A stretch of 64,000 nucleotides of DNA from [Borrelia] lusitaniae. Lineage in GTDB: Bacteria > Spirochaetota > Spirochaetia > Borreliales > Borreliaceae. The translations under genes and the position numbers were made by a program. Below the pieces are notes generated by a model. It worked only from the letters and a program-made list of their open reading frames with translations. It searched no databases and was not told the DNA's origin. This document shows positions 18,911 to 28,670 of this stretch, one piece after another (the first letter of the stretch is position 1; every line of letters begins with the position of its first letter). The stretch covers positions 496,001 through 560,000 of the forward strand of contig NZ_CP124050.1 in NCBI RefSeq assembly GCF_030440365.1, read 5' to 3'.

Positions 18911-20212
18911 TTGCTTAGTTATAAAAAGGTTCTTATTGTTGGTAGACCAAATGTTGGGAAATCTGCTTTATTTAATCGAATTTTAGATACAAAAAGAAGT
19001 ATCACTGAGAGTACTTACGGTGTTACTAGAGATTTAGTTGAAGAGGTTTGCAGGGTTGGTTCTTTTAATTTTAAATTAATTGATACTGGTGGGTTTACGA
19101 TCTTAAAAGATGGGATTAACAAAATTGTTGTGCAAAAGGTTTTAAGCTCTTTAGAAAAAGTTGATTTAATTTTATTGGTTTTAGATATTAATGAAATTTT
19201 ACTTGAAGATTATCAAGTAATTGAAAAACTTAGAAAATATAGTAGTAAGGTAATTTTAGTTTTAAACAAAGCAGATACTAAAGACAAGGAATTTTTAGCT
19301 CATAAATTTCATAGTTTAGGGTTCAAGCGTTATTTTCTTGTTAGTGCAGCTCATTGTCGAGGAATTACTAAGCTTAGAGATTTTTTAAAAGTAGAAGTTG
19401 GTGAAGCTAATATTGAGGATGAAGTTAACATTAAGGTCGGGATTATAGGCAAGCCTAATTCAGGCAAATCTACTCTTATTAATTATTTATCTGGAAATGA
19501 AATTTCAATTGTTTCAGATCAACCCGGTACTACTAGAGATTTTATTAAAACTAAGTTAATTAGAAATGGTAAAGTTTTTGAAATTATTGATACAGCTGGG
19601 ATAAGGCGAAGGGCTAAGGTAAATGAAATTGTTGAATATTATTCTGTTAGCAGGGCATTAAAAGTAATCGACATGGTGGACATTGTGTTTTTGTTGATTG
19701 ATGCTAAAGAAGAATTGACTTCCCAGGACAAAAAGATTGCCCATTATGTTACTAAAAAGGGGAAAGGAATTATTATTGTGTTTAGTAAATGGGATCTTGT
19801 GAGTGAATCTAAAGGGTATTTTGAATCCTTAAAGAGTCGTGTTAAATTTTTTTTCCCTGTTTTAAATTTTGCTCCTATATTTAGAATTTCTGTTCATAAA
19901 AAGATGGGTCTAGATTCTCTTTTTAAAGAAACTTTTAAGTTAAAAGATCAGCTAGAGCTTAAAACTAGTACTCCAGATTTAAATAAAATGTTAAATTTAT
20001 GGACCAGAGATTATCATTTGAATGTTTCTCATAAAATAAAATATATTACACAAGTTAGTACTAATCCTGTGAAATTTATTCTTTTTGCAAATAAAATAAA
20101 GAATTTTCCAAATTCTTACTATAATTATTTAGTAAATAATTTGCGTAAAATTGGATATAAAAATATTCCAATTTTAGTAGAATTGAGAGAGAAAATAAGA
20201 GATTTAAAGTGA
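18911..20212 (+). CDS. der: Ribosome assembly GTPase Der (EngA)
   Basis: Der (433 residues) is the double-G-domain GTPase needed for 50S maturation. The first G domain has GRPNVGKS and DTGG, the second GKPNSGKS, DTAG and FSKWD; a KH-like domain follows from about residue 350. The start is TTG at 18911, about 9 bases after an AGAGGTG site. The downstream gene starts within the der stop codon. Confidence 0.96.
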   Translation: MLSYKKVLIVGRPNVGKSALFNRILDTKRSITESTYGVTRDLVEEVCRVGSFNFKLIDTGGFTILKDGINKIVVQKVLSSLEKVDLILLVLDINEILLEDYQVIEKLRKYSSKVILVLNKADTKDKEFLAHKFHSLGFKRYFLVSAAHCRGITKLRDFLKVEVGEANIEDEVNIKVGIIGKPNSGKSTLINYLSGNEISIVSDQPGTTRDFIKTKLIRNGKVFEIIDTAGIRRRAKVNEIVEYYSVSRALKVIDMVDIVFLLIDAKEELTSQDKKIAHYVTKKGKGIIIVFSKWDLVSESKGYFESLKSRVKFFFPVLNFAPIFRISVHKKMGLDSLFKETFKLKDQLELKTSTPDLNKMLNLWTRDYHLNVSHKIKYITQVSTNPVKFILFANKIKNFPNSYYNYLVNNLRKIGYKNIPILVELREKIRDLK

Positions 20213-21468
20213 AATACATATTTTTATTTTTAATAATTAACAGTCTAAACCTTTTTGCGCTTGAGAGTTTTTTTTATGATTTTGATATAAGGACTAAGTA
20301 TTCAAAATATTTTAATTCAAGCTATATGCAAAAAAAAATAAGTCCAACAAAGCATTTTATTACAAAAGATTATTACATTGAAGTTTCGAGTGCAGTTTCT
20401 TCTGATTATATTTACTATTCTTTTTTTAATAAAAAAAAGAATGTTGATTATATTTTTCCAGGGTCTTATGTGATTAAGGTTGGCAAAGAAGGCATTGAAC
20501 AGATAAAAATATTTTTTATAAACAGAGGGGATACATTTATTAGAATAAAGCCTGCAAAATTTTCTTCTAGTGCTGATTTTTATTTAGTAAATACTTTAAT
20601 TTATAAAGACGTTAAATTGCCTTTTAAGATTGAAGACGTTGCATTAATTTCTCTTGGCAATATAATAAATTATATTGCCAAGGTTATTGATTTTAGGTAT
20701 TTTATTCCTGAATATTTTGATATTTATAAAAATATTTCTAATATGGCAATTGGTTTAAGAAAAGCTTTTTTATCTTTCCCCATTGCTGAGGTTGTTGATG
20801 GTGCAATGGATCATCATGGCAAAATGGTTTACATAGAAACTGGTTTGCTGCAAAAAGATCCTGTGGGGTTTAATTGTTCAGGATTTGTTAAATGGGTGGC
20901 GGATTCAATTTATAAATCAATGACGGGGCAACTTTTAAAAATTGATGATCTCAAGCTTAGACATATTGGTGCTAGAGGCAGTGTTTTTACCAAAACTCAG
21001 GAATTTAATAAGGATCCTTTTTTTGGTCTTGATTGGATTCGTAATATTGCCTATAGGATAAATAATATTAATATGGATTTAAATTTATCTAAAATTAAGG
21101 AAAATGATGTCAATAATATTAAGTTTTTTGATTATGTTGACAATCGTGGCTATAAAATTGAAAATTTAGAGTTTTTATTATATAGTCTAGCTTTAGATGA
21201 GCCTGGATATATTTATTTTGGATCTATTAGTACAGGTGTTAATAATTTATCAGGTATGATGTTTCATAAACATGTTGTTTTGTTTCTTCCATTTCTTGAT
21301 GAAAATAAGATTTTTAGAGTTTCTGTTAACGAGGTTAATGCTGAAACTTCAATAAAGTCTCTTCAAAAAAGATATCCAAACTCTTATATTCATTTGGTTA
21401 GAGTTAAGGTGCCTGAAAATTTACCGATAGTGCCTATACCTATAAAGGCAAATAATCAATCATCATGA
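20209..21468 (+). CDS. Exported hypothetical protein with NlpC/P60-like motif
   Basis: The 419-residue product has a signal peptide (first 17 residues, cut near FALE). No named family is certain, but residues 219-232 read DPVGFNCSGFVKWV, very like the catalytic Cys region of NlpC/P60 peptidases (here Cys223), and HKHVVLF at 353-359 could supply the catalytic His. NlpC/P60 enzymes cut peptidoglycan stem peptides, so a periplasmic wall enzyme is plausible but unproven. The GTG start at 20209 overlaps the der stop, and the HAD gene overlaps its own stop by 4 bases. Confidence 0.6.
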   Translation: MKYIFLFLIINSLNLFALESFFYDFDIRTKYSKYFNSSYMQKKISPTKHFITKDYYIEVSSAVSSDYIYYSFFNKKKNVDYIFPGSYVIKVGKEGIEQIKIFFINRGDTFIRIKPAKFSSSADFYLVNTLIYKDVKLPFKIEDVALISLGNIINYIAKVIDFRYFIPEYFDIYKNISNMAIGLRKAFLSFPIAEVVDGAMDHHGKMVYIETGLLQKDPVGFNCSGFVKWVADSIYKSMTGQLLKIDDLKLRHIGARGSVFTKTQEFNKDPFFGLDWIRNIAYRINNINMDLNLSKIKENDVNNIKFFDYVDNRGYKIENLEFLLYSLALDEPGYIYFGSISTGVNNLSGMMFHKHVVLFLPFLDENKIFRVSVNEVNAETSIKSLQKRYPNSYIHLVRVKVPENLPIVPIPIKANNQSS

Positions 21469-22151
21469 TTAAAGCTGTAATATTTGATTTAGATGGCACC
21501 TTGTATCCTGAGGTGGATAGAAATAAATTAATGTTTTTTGAATTTTTAGCTAATGTCAAGTTTTTTTTAGCTTTTAAAAAAATTAGAAAAAAAATACGAA
21601 TTTTACAAAACAATCAATTTTCGCCTTCAAATAGGGATAAATTGTTTTCCCTTCAGGTTGAAATGCTTTCTCAGCATTTAAATCTTGATGAGAATCGGTG
21701 TGCTTTTTTATTAAATAAAATATATTACAGTCAGATTTTTAGTGATAAGTTTAAAAAACTCAAGCCATATCTTGGAGTTAAAGATCTAATTTATTGGCTT
21801 AAGTTTAAAGGAATAAAATTGGGTGTAATGTCAGACTTTCCTATTTTAGGTCGTGTCAAAAATTTATTGGGCATTCAAGACAGTTTTTGGGACATTCTTT
21901 ATTCCTCAGAAGATACTGGATATTTAAAGCCACATAAAGCGCCTTTTTTAAAAATTATTGAAGATTTGAATTTAAGCAGTAATAATATTTTGTATGTAGG
22001 AAATTCTTATGAATATGACATTTTGGGTGCTAAAAATGTTTCAATGAAAGCAGCTTTTTTTTCAAAAAAGAATATAAATTACAAGGGGATAGTTGATTTT
22101 ATTTTTCATGATTATAAAGACTTAAGAGAATATATACTTTTGAATATATAG
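21465..22151 (+). CDS. HAD-family hydrolase
   Basis: A 228-residue haloacid dehalogenase-type phosphatase. Motif I is DLDGTLYPE with nucleophile Asp9 (VIFDLDGT), motif II MSDFP, motif III the Lys of LKPHKAPF, and motif IV GNSYEYDILGA. The helical insertion after motif I is a type I cap. The substrate cannot be read from sequence. ATGA overlap with the upstream gene indicates coupled translation. Confidence 0.88.
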   Translation: MIKAVIFDLDGTLYPEVDRNKLMFFEFLANVKFFLAFKKIRKKIRILQNNQFSPSNRDKLFSLQVEMLSQHLNLDENRCAFLLNKIYYSQIFSDKFKKLKPYLGVKDLIYWLKFKGIKLGVMSDFPILGRVKNLLGIQDSFWDILYSSEDTGYLKPHKAPFLKIIEDLNLSSNNILYVGNSYEYDILGAKNVSMKAAFFSKKNINYKGIVDFIFHDYKDLREYILLNI

Positions 22152-22170
22152 AATATGGGTAAAATATTTT

Positions 22171-25100
22171 ATGATAGATTTTGCGACTATTTTAATTAAC
22201 CTTTTTTTGGTTTCAATAGTTTTGTTTGTTTATAGGCAATATGATAAACGTTCCAGAGCGTTAGATAAAATTAAAAAGTTCATTGATCTTGCAAAGGTTA
22301 ATCTTGAAGATTTTATTGAGGATAAAACAAAAGAGATTAATGATCTTGCTGTTGATATGGAAGCTTATCAAAGATCTAGTATAGAAATAATAAAAAAGAT
22401 TGATGAAGCTCAACAAAAGATTAAAAACAAAAGCAATGATTTTGCAGAGGTTGAAAAAAAGATAGCTTATCATGATTCTATGCTTAAAGATCTTGATGAA
22501 ATGACCTTTAAAGTTCAAGAGAATATACAAAGACTTCAAGTTGATGGCAAAATAGTAGATAAACTTTCAAAAACCTTAAAAGGATTTAATACTCAGATTG
22601 ATTCAGTTGAATCAAATTTGAATTCAGTCTTAGAAAAATTTGACAAGACTAATAAAGAAAATCTTGAGTCTATTAAAATTGCTAGTTGGGAAAAATTTGA
22701 TATTAATATTAAAGATCTTGTTTTTAAAATGGATAATTTAAACAAAGAGATCTCTTTTTATGAAAAAGATTTAGCAAATATTGAAGAGAGAAAAAAGGAT
22801 ATTTTAGTTAAGGGTAATGAGAAATTAGATTTAGAATTTAATGATTTTCTTGAGAAAGTTGAATTTAATATTGGCAAATATAATAAAGAGATAGAAAGTT
22901 CTTTTGTTGTTTATGAAAACAAATATAAGTTAATAGAAGATTCTATAGAGCTTATTATGGAGAGCGTAAAAAATAAAATTAATGAGAAAGAAGATTTTAT
23001 TTTAAATAGACTAAATGAAGAATTACAAAATAAATTTAAAGATATCTTTACATACGTTGATGATCGCTCAAAGGAAATTCAAGACAAACTTGAGGATAAA
23101 TTGATTTTGGTAGACGATGAAATTTCTTCTATGAGTTCTTCTTTCAAGGACAATGTTTATTCAAGAATTAATTCACTTGAGGAGTCAATACGAATAGAGA
23201 TGGGAAAGTATGAGGAGCAAGTTGATAATGTTTTTGATAAATTTAGATCTCAAGTTGAATTGAATCTTAAAAACATTTACGAGGATTATGAAGATAAAGT
23301 AAATAAAGTTAATAATAATATTAAAGAAAAGGTAGAGCTTAGTTTGTTAGATTTGAATTCTAAAATGGAAAGCATTCAGGTAGGTGCTATCTCTTTGATT
23401 AAGAGGCTTGAAGATGATTCTAATGGAATATATCTTGAATTTAAAAATAAGTTTAGGTCAGATGTTGAAGTATTTAGTGAAAGCTTTAAAGATGATATTA
23501 ATCAAATTAAAATGCAATTAGAATCTCAGCTTTTAGATGTTGATTCGAATGTTCAAGACAAGCTTATTAAGCTTAATGATAATTTGATTTCTAATTTTGA
23601 AGAAATTGATGCCAGGTTTAATAATAATTATTTAAATTTAAGTGATGATATAAATACTAAGTACAAAGCTTTTTTTGAATCTTTGGATTCAAAAAGCTTT
23701 AAATTTGAAGATCAAATGGAATCTAAATATAAAGACTTTAAAGATAAATTAACATCAGAAATGGATGAGTTTTCTTTAACTTATGGTGATAAGTTTAATG
23801 CACTCTCTCAAGAAGCGATTAATAATTATCAAGAGTTTCAAGATTTAAACAAAAAATTAGAAAATGAATTTGAATCTTTGTGTAATATGTTTGAAAAAAA
23901 CCAAGAGATTTTAAAGCAAGATTTTAATACTAGTTTAATTAACATCAAAGATGAAATTGATAAAAATATAGTAGAGTTTAAGGATCGTTATTACGATGAT
24001 ATAAATATTTTTGTTAGTAAATTAGAAGAAAGCAAGCTTCAATATTCAAATTGGCAAGGTGAAATGGATTCTAATTTAAAAAATATTGAATCTCAAATAA
24101 ATAAAACAAATGAAGAATTTTTAAGTTTAATCCAGATTCAAAAAGACAAAGGAATAGAGCTTAGTGAGAGCATTTTTAATGATCTTTCAGATCATATTCA
24201 AAAAAAAGCTATTGATATGCATGGTAATTGGAAAGATGAGCTTATTGCTTTAAATAAATCTTTGCTTGATATTAAGATTTCTAGTGAAGAGTTACTTTCA
24301 TCTGCTACTTTAAAAATAGAAACTCTAGAAAGAGATGTTAACGATAGAATGGAATATGTTTTATTAAAAACAGGTGATATTGAGAGTTTAGTGATAGAAA
24401 AATATAAAGAATTAAAAGATATGTCATATTCACAAAGTGATGGTGCTATATTAGAAATTAAAGAATTTATTAATAGGCAAGCAGAAATAATTAAAGATAA
24501 AAATGTATTTGTGCTTGAGGATTTGAATAAAAAATTTGATGATAAGAATAATTTTATTGTAAGCAAGATTGAAGAATGTGATTATAAATTAAAAGATTTC
24601 AAGGTTGAATCAGAAGATATTTTAAATAATTTTAAATCTGATCTTAATGAATTTATTGAATCAAAGTTGCAAATTGTCTCTGATATGAAATCGGACAATC
24701 AAAAGCAAATTGATGATTTTTTAGATAAAATTTCTAAAGATATTTTAAACAGGAAAGATTCAATTAATAGTGAAGTAGATAGTAAGCTTAATGATTGGCA
24801 AGGCAAATTAAATGAAATAACTGTTAAAATTGAAAATTTATTGTCTTCTGGCAAGGTAGATCTGGATTTAATAGATTCTGAGGTAACTACAAAAATTAAA
24901 GAGCTTAAATTTTCCATAGAAAGTCTTGAGAGTTATTATCTTGAGAAAATAGATGAGTTTAGAAATCAAGGCACCATATATTCTGATGAGCTTTTGCAAA
25001 ATATAATGAACCATTTTAATAAAGAGACTAGAGATCTTGAGGAAAATTTGTCAAAAAAGTTTGCTGTAGTTTTAAATAATTCAGAAGAATTTGTTAAAGA

Positions 25101-28100
25101 GGTTGATAGTTTGTTGCAGGATAAAAGAACCGATATTGCCTCTTTTCAGGCTAATATAGATATTACTATTGATTCTCTTAGCGTAAAGTTTAATGATATA
25201 AACAAAAAAATTAATGAAAAATATAATGAGGTGATATCTAATTATAGAGGATATTCGGAAAATATTTCTAGCAAACTTGAAAATGAAATAATGCATGAGA
25301 TTGAAAATTTAAATAAAAGATTGACAGATAGAATAGATAGTCTTAGCAAAGTTATGGATGAAAATCTTCAAAAACTTAAGGAATCTTTTGATGTATCAAA
25401 ATATCAAGTTGAAAAATTTGAATTGAAAGTTAAGGATTTAACAGATGACGGAGAGGCAAAAATTAGTGAGTTTGTTAAAGAGATTGAACAGTATTATAAA
25501 TCTAGATTAGAGGAAGCAATTGATTATAGGAGAACGATTGACAGTGACATTATGCAAGCAAAGGAGAGATTTGGAGAGATAACCAATGATCTTAAAAATA
25601 ATATTGAGAGTAAGTCTGAGTTTTTAAACGATCTTTATAAGGAAAGATTTAAACTCATTGAGAGTAATTTTGAAGAGAGATATTCTACGTTTTTGATTGA
25701 AAGTGAGGGAGCTATTTCAAAAATTAGAGATGAAATTTATAAAACACTTACAATCAACGATGAAAATTTTCAGATTAAGATTTCTGAAATGGATCATAAT
25801 TTTGAGATAATCGAGCAAAGATCAAAAGATATTTTAGAGTTTGAAAAAGAATTGGGAGATAAAATTAAAGATTGCTATAGTGTTATAGATTCTAAATTTG
25901 GAGAGATTAAGGTAAGTGTTGAAGAGAATATGAAAAATCATTTTGAGGTTTGTATAAACAAAGTAAACACTTTAATTAATGATGACATTGTAAATTATGA
26001 AAATGAAATTCATAAGAGAATTGATTCTTTAAAATCTATTGAGAATTCTTTTGATAGCATAAAGAAGGATTTAAATGACAAGGTAACTGGGTGTATTGAT
26101 AAAATAGCTAATGATTTTAATCTTAAGTATATTCAACTTGAAGAAATGTGTAATGAGGGGCAGTCGAATTTAGAGATTAAAATTGACAACAAAATTAAAG
26201 CTATTGATAGTTTAGCTTCAAGTCAATATGATAGGCTTGAGAAAAAATATACTGATATGTACGATGAGTTTTTAGAGAGATTAAATTCTTATATTACAAC
26301 TTTAAGTGAAGAGTTTAAGGATTCAAATAAAGATATGATTTTTGAACTTGAATCTCAACTTAAAAATCTTAAAAATCTTGAATCTGATTTAAATAATGTT
26401 GAAAAGGATGTTATTAGATTAAAAGAAGAGTCTTATCATAATGTTTCATCGCATCTTAAACTGTTGGAAGAAGATTTTTTTAAAGATTTGAAAATTAGGG
26501 GTGAAGAGCTTAAATATTCTTTAGAAAATTTTATTGCTTCATATAATGATAAAATTCAAAATTTAGAATATGATTTGTCTAAAAATTTGGAAAATAAAAC
26601 AGAGCTTATTCAAAGTCTACGTTTAGATATTGAACAAAAATTGAAAAATGAAAAAGAAAATTTTTATTTAGATTTTACTAAAGAATTTTCTTCTAAAAAA
26701 AAAGATATGGAAAGCGATATAGCTTTAATGGAAAACAATATTACTGGAAGAGTGGATGAATTTATTGATTTTGTAAATAATAGGCAAAATATTATTGATT
26801 CTTGGTTTTTAAATATTAAAGATGATGTAAAAAATTGGCAAGAAGAATCTTATAGTGCAATAGAGAAGAAAATAAATCTTGCTGAGCTTGGAATTAAATC
26901 ATTTGAGAATGATGTTCTCAATGTTAAGATTGGTTTAGAATCTTTTAAAGATGGCTTTGAGATTAAGGCAGAAGAGATTTTTGGCAATTTGCAAAGCGAG
27001 GCTAAAAAAATTGAGCAATCAGTTCATCTTGATTTTAAAAATATTGGTGATTCATTAAATCTTAAAGTTTTAGATCTTGAAAAATTTGTTGATTTTAAAG
27101 TAGAAAAGATAGACGAAAGGGTTAACAAGAAAACCGAAGACATCTTAATTCAAGCAGAAGTTAAATTTTTAACTCAGCAAAAGAATCTTGAGGATAAGAT
27201 TTTTGAGCTTAATCAAAGATTAGAGCATGAATTTACAACTTTATCTTCTAGTCTTGATAAAGTAAGGCGGGAAATGGTTGATGTAATTTCTAGTGATAAA
27301 GAAAGCTTTGAGAGTCAAATTGAACTAATGCATAAAAATATTTCAGAATTTTCTGAAAAAATTAATTTATACAGAAATAATATTGAGGAATCAATTGAGA
27401 ATGAATATAATTCGTTTTCTAAATCTATAAGATCAGAGTTTGGTTTGCTTGAGGATGAGCTTAAAAAAAATTTAAAACATTCAACCTTGGAGATTGAAGT
27501 CATAAAGAATGACTTGCAAGAACAAATTAATAGATTTGATGTTGAATTCAAAAGAAATCACAAAGAATTGTTAAAAGAAGTTGATACTAATGTTTTAGAA
27601 CTTGAATCTAAAATATTAAATTGTGATATTAAATTTAATGAATTTATTAGTGATATTAAAGACAATTTAGTTGAATATAAATCTGATTTGAGAAAAGAAT
27701 TTGAAGATAGTTATAATAAAATAAATTTCCAAATTGAAAATTTTAGAAAACTAGATGTTGAGCTTGAAAAAAATAATTCTATATTTTTAGAGGCTTATTC
27801 TCTTAAAGACAAGTTGGAAAAATTATGGAAAACTTTAAAAAACGAGATAGATCTTGCTCAGGAATATAAAAATAATTTTGAAAGTGTTAATAAAGAATTT
27901 TATAATATTCAAAAAGAAACATTGGGCATTATTGAAACTTTTAATGAGTTAAAGTTAGAACAGGAATCTATTAAAGCTATTAAGAATGATTTTAATAGGT
28001 TTTTTGAATTTTACTCTTCATTTGATAATAGATATAAGAGTTTAATCGAATCTTATGATGAAATGCAAGTTTATAAGGCTAAAATAAAAGAGATAGCTGA

Positions 28101-28659
28101 TGAACAAAGAACTATTCTTGATAATTATGAAAGAATTAGTAATAAAGAGAGTATATTAAAAAGTACTATAGAGTCTGTTGATAAAAACTTTGATTTAATA
28201 AATGAAGTGGAGAAAAGATTTAATACTTTAAATAAAGAAAGTGCTAAGTTTCAAGACAATCTTAAAGATATGGAGAATGTTGTTTCGAATCTCTTATTAA
28301 ACAAAGGGCTTTCAGAAGAAGTATTAATTAATGCTCAGAATTTAAGGGAAATGCTTTTAGATATTGAAAACAAATTGAAAAATACTTTAACTATGAGAGA
28401 GAAAGTAGTAAAATCCGAGACAAGGTTAGAGAATTTAAATATTGCAGCAGAAGAGAGAATAAAAACTCTTGGCATTCTTGTTAAAACAGATTCTAAATAT
28501 CAAGATAATGTTGGTTTTAATAATGAAACTGTTAGGAATTCTGTAATAAAATTAATGAGGCAAGGATGGAGTGCTGAAGAAATTTCTAGAGCTACTAAAT
28601 TATCTATTGGAGAAGTTGAGCTTATTTTAGAGCTTGGTATAAGCAACAAGGGTGATTAA
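22171..28659 (+). CDS. Giant membrane-anchored coiled-coil protein with C-terminal helix-turn-helix-like motif
   Basis: At 2162 codons this is by far the largest gene here. Residues 4-21 form one membrane helix followed by a basic segment, so the bulk is probably cytoplasmic. From about residue 30 to 2110 the sequence is almost continuous heptad-like helix rich in Lys, Glu, Asp, Ile and Leu with no enzyme motif, resembling filament or scaffold proteins. The last 40 residues (VIKLMRQGWSAEEISRATK, then IGEVELILEL) resemble a short helix-turn-helix. ATG at 22171 follows GGGTAA. A structural role in shape, motility or chromosome tethering is inference only. pheS follows after 11 bases. Confidence 0.85.
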   Translation: MIDFATILINLFLVSIVLFVYRQYDKRSRALDKIKKFIDLAKVNLEDFIEDKTKEINDLAVDMEAYQRSSIEIIKKIDEAQQKIKNKSNDFAEVEKKIAYHDSMLKDLDEMTFKVQENIQRLQVDGKIVDKLSKTLKGFNTQIDSVESNLNSVLEKFDKTNKENLESIKIASWEKFDINIKDLVFKMDNLNKEISFYEKDLANIEERKKDILVKGNEKLDLEFNDFLEKVEFNIGKYNKEIESSFVVYENKYKLIEDSIELIMESVKNKINEKEDFILNRLNEELQNKFKDIFTYVDDRSKEIQDKLEDKLILVDDEISSMSSSFKDNVYSRINSLEESIRIEMGKYEEQVDNVFDKFRSQVELNLKNIYEDYEDKVNKVNNNIKEKVELSLLDLNSKMESIQVGAISLIKRLEDDSNGIYLEFKNKFRSDVEVFSESFKDDINQIKMQLESQLLDVDSNVQDKLIKLNDNLISNFEEIDARFNNNYLNLSDDINTKYKAFFESLDSKSFKFEDQMESKYKDFKDKLTSEMDEFSLTYGDKFNALSQEAINNYQEFQDLNKKLENEFESLCNMFEKNQEILKQDFNTSLINIKDEIDKNIVEFKDRYYDDINIFVSKLEESKLQYSNWQGEMDSNLKNIESQINKTNEEFLSLIQIQKDKGIELSESIFNDLSDHIQKKAIDMHGNWKDELIALNKSLLDIKISSEELLSSATLKIETLERDVNDRMEYVLLKTGDIESLVIEKYKELKDMSYSQSDGAILEIKEFINRQAEIIKDKNVFVLEDLNKKFDDKNNFIVSKIEECDYKLKDFKVESEDILNNFKSDLNEFIESKLQIVSDMKSDNQKQIDDFLDKISKDILNRKDSINSEVDSKLNDWQGKLNEITVKIENLLSSGKVDLDLIDSEVTTKIKELKFSIESLESYYLEKIDEFRNQGTIYSDELLQNIMNHFNKETRDLEENLSKKFAVVLNNSEEFVKEVDSLLQDKRTDIASFQANIDITIDSLSVKFNDINKKINEKYNEVISNYRGYSENISSKLENEIMHEIENLNKRLTDRIDSLSKVMDENLQKLKESFDVSKYQVEKFELKVKDLTDDGEAKISEFVKEIEQYYKSRLEEAIDYRRTIDSDIMQAKERFGEITNDLKNNIESKSEFLNDLYKERFKLIESNFEERYSTFLIESEGAISKIRDEIYKTLTINDENFQIKISEMDHNFEIIEQRSKDILEFEKELGDKIKDCYSVIDSKFGEIKVSVEENMKNHFEVCINKVNTLINDDIVNYENEIHKRIDSLKSIENSFDSIKKDLNDKVTGCIDKIANDFNLKYIQLEEMCNEGQSNLEIKIDNKIKAIDSLASSQYDRLEKKYTDMYDEFLERLNSYITTLSEEFKDSNKDMIFELESQLKNLKNLESDLNNVEKDVIRLKEESYHNVSSHLKLLEEDFFKDLKIRGEELKYSLENFIASYNDKIQNLEYDLSKNLENKTELIQSLRLDIEQKLKNEKENFYLDFTKEFSSKKKDMESDIALMENNITGRVDEFIDFVNNRQNIIDSWFLNIKDDVKNWQEESYSAIEKKINLAELGIKSFENDVLNVKIGLESFKDGFEIKAEEIFGNLQSEAKKIEQSVHLDFKNIGDSLNLKVLDLEKFVDFKVEKIDERVNKKTEDILIQAEVKFLTQQKNLEDKIFELNQRLEHEFTTLSSSLDKVRREMVDVISSDKESFESQIELMHKNISEFSEKINLYRNNIEESIENEYNSFSKSIRSEFGLLEDELKKNLKHSTLEIEVIKNDLQEQINRFDVEFKRNHKELLKEVDTNVLELESKILNCDIKFNEFISDIKDNLVEYKSDLRKEFEDSYNKINFQIENFRKLDVELEKNNSIFLEAYSLKDKLEKLWKTLKNEIDLAQEYKNNFESVNKEFYNIQKETLGIIETFNELKLEQESIKAIKNDFNRFFEFYSSFDNRYKSLIESYDEMQVYKAKIKEIADEQRTILDNYERISNKESILKSTIESVDKNFDLINEVEKRFNTLNKESAKFQDNLKDMENVVSNLLLNKGLSEEVLINAQNLREMLLDIENKLKNTLTMREKVVKSETRLENLNIAAEERIKTLGILVKTDSKYQDNVGFNNETVRNSVIKLMRQGWSAEEISRATKLSIGEVELILELGISNKGD

Positions 28660-28670
28660 GGGTTATATTC

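Noticed and set aside
22171..28659. Giant gene as a fusion of several genes or a myosin-like enzyme
   Set aside because: The frame is continuous, base composition matches neighbours, and no nucleotide-binding or other catalytic motif is visible.
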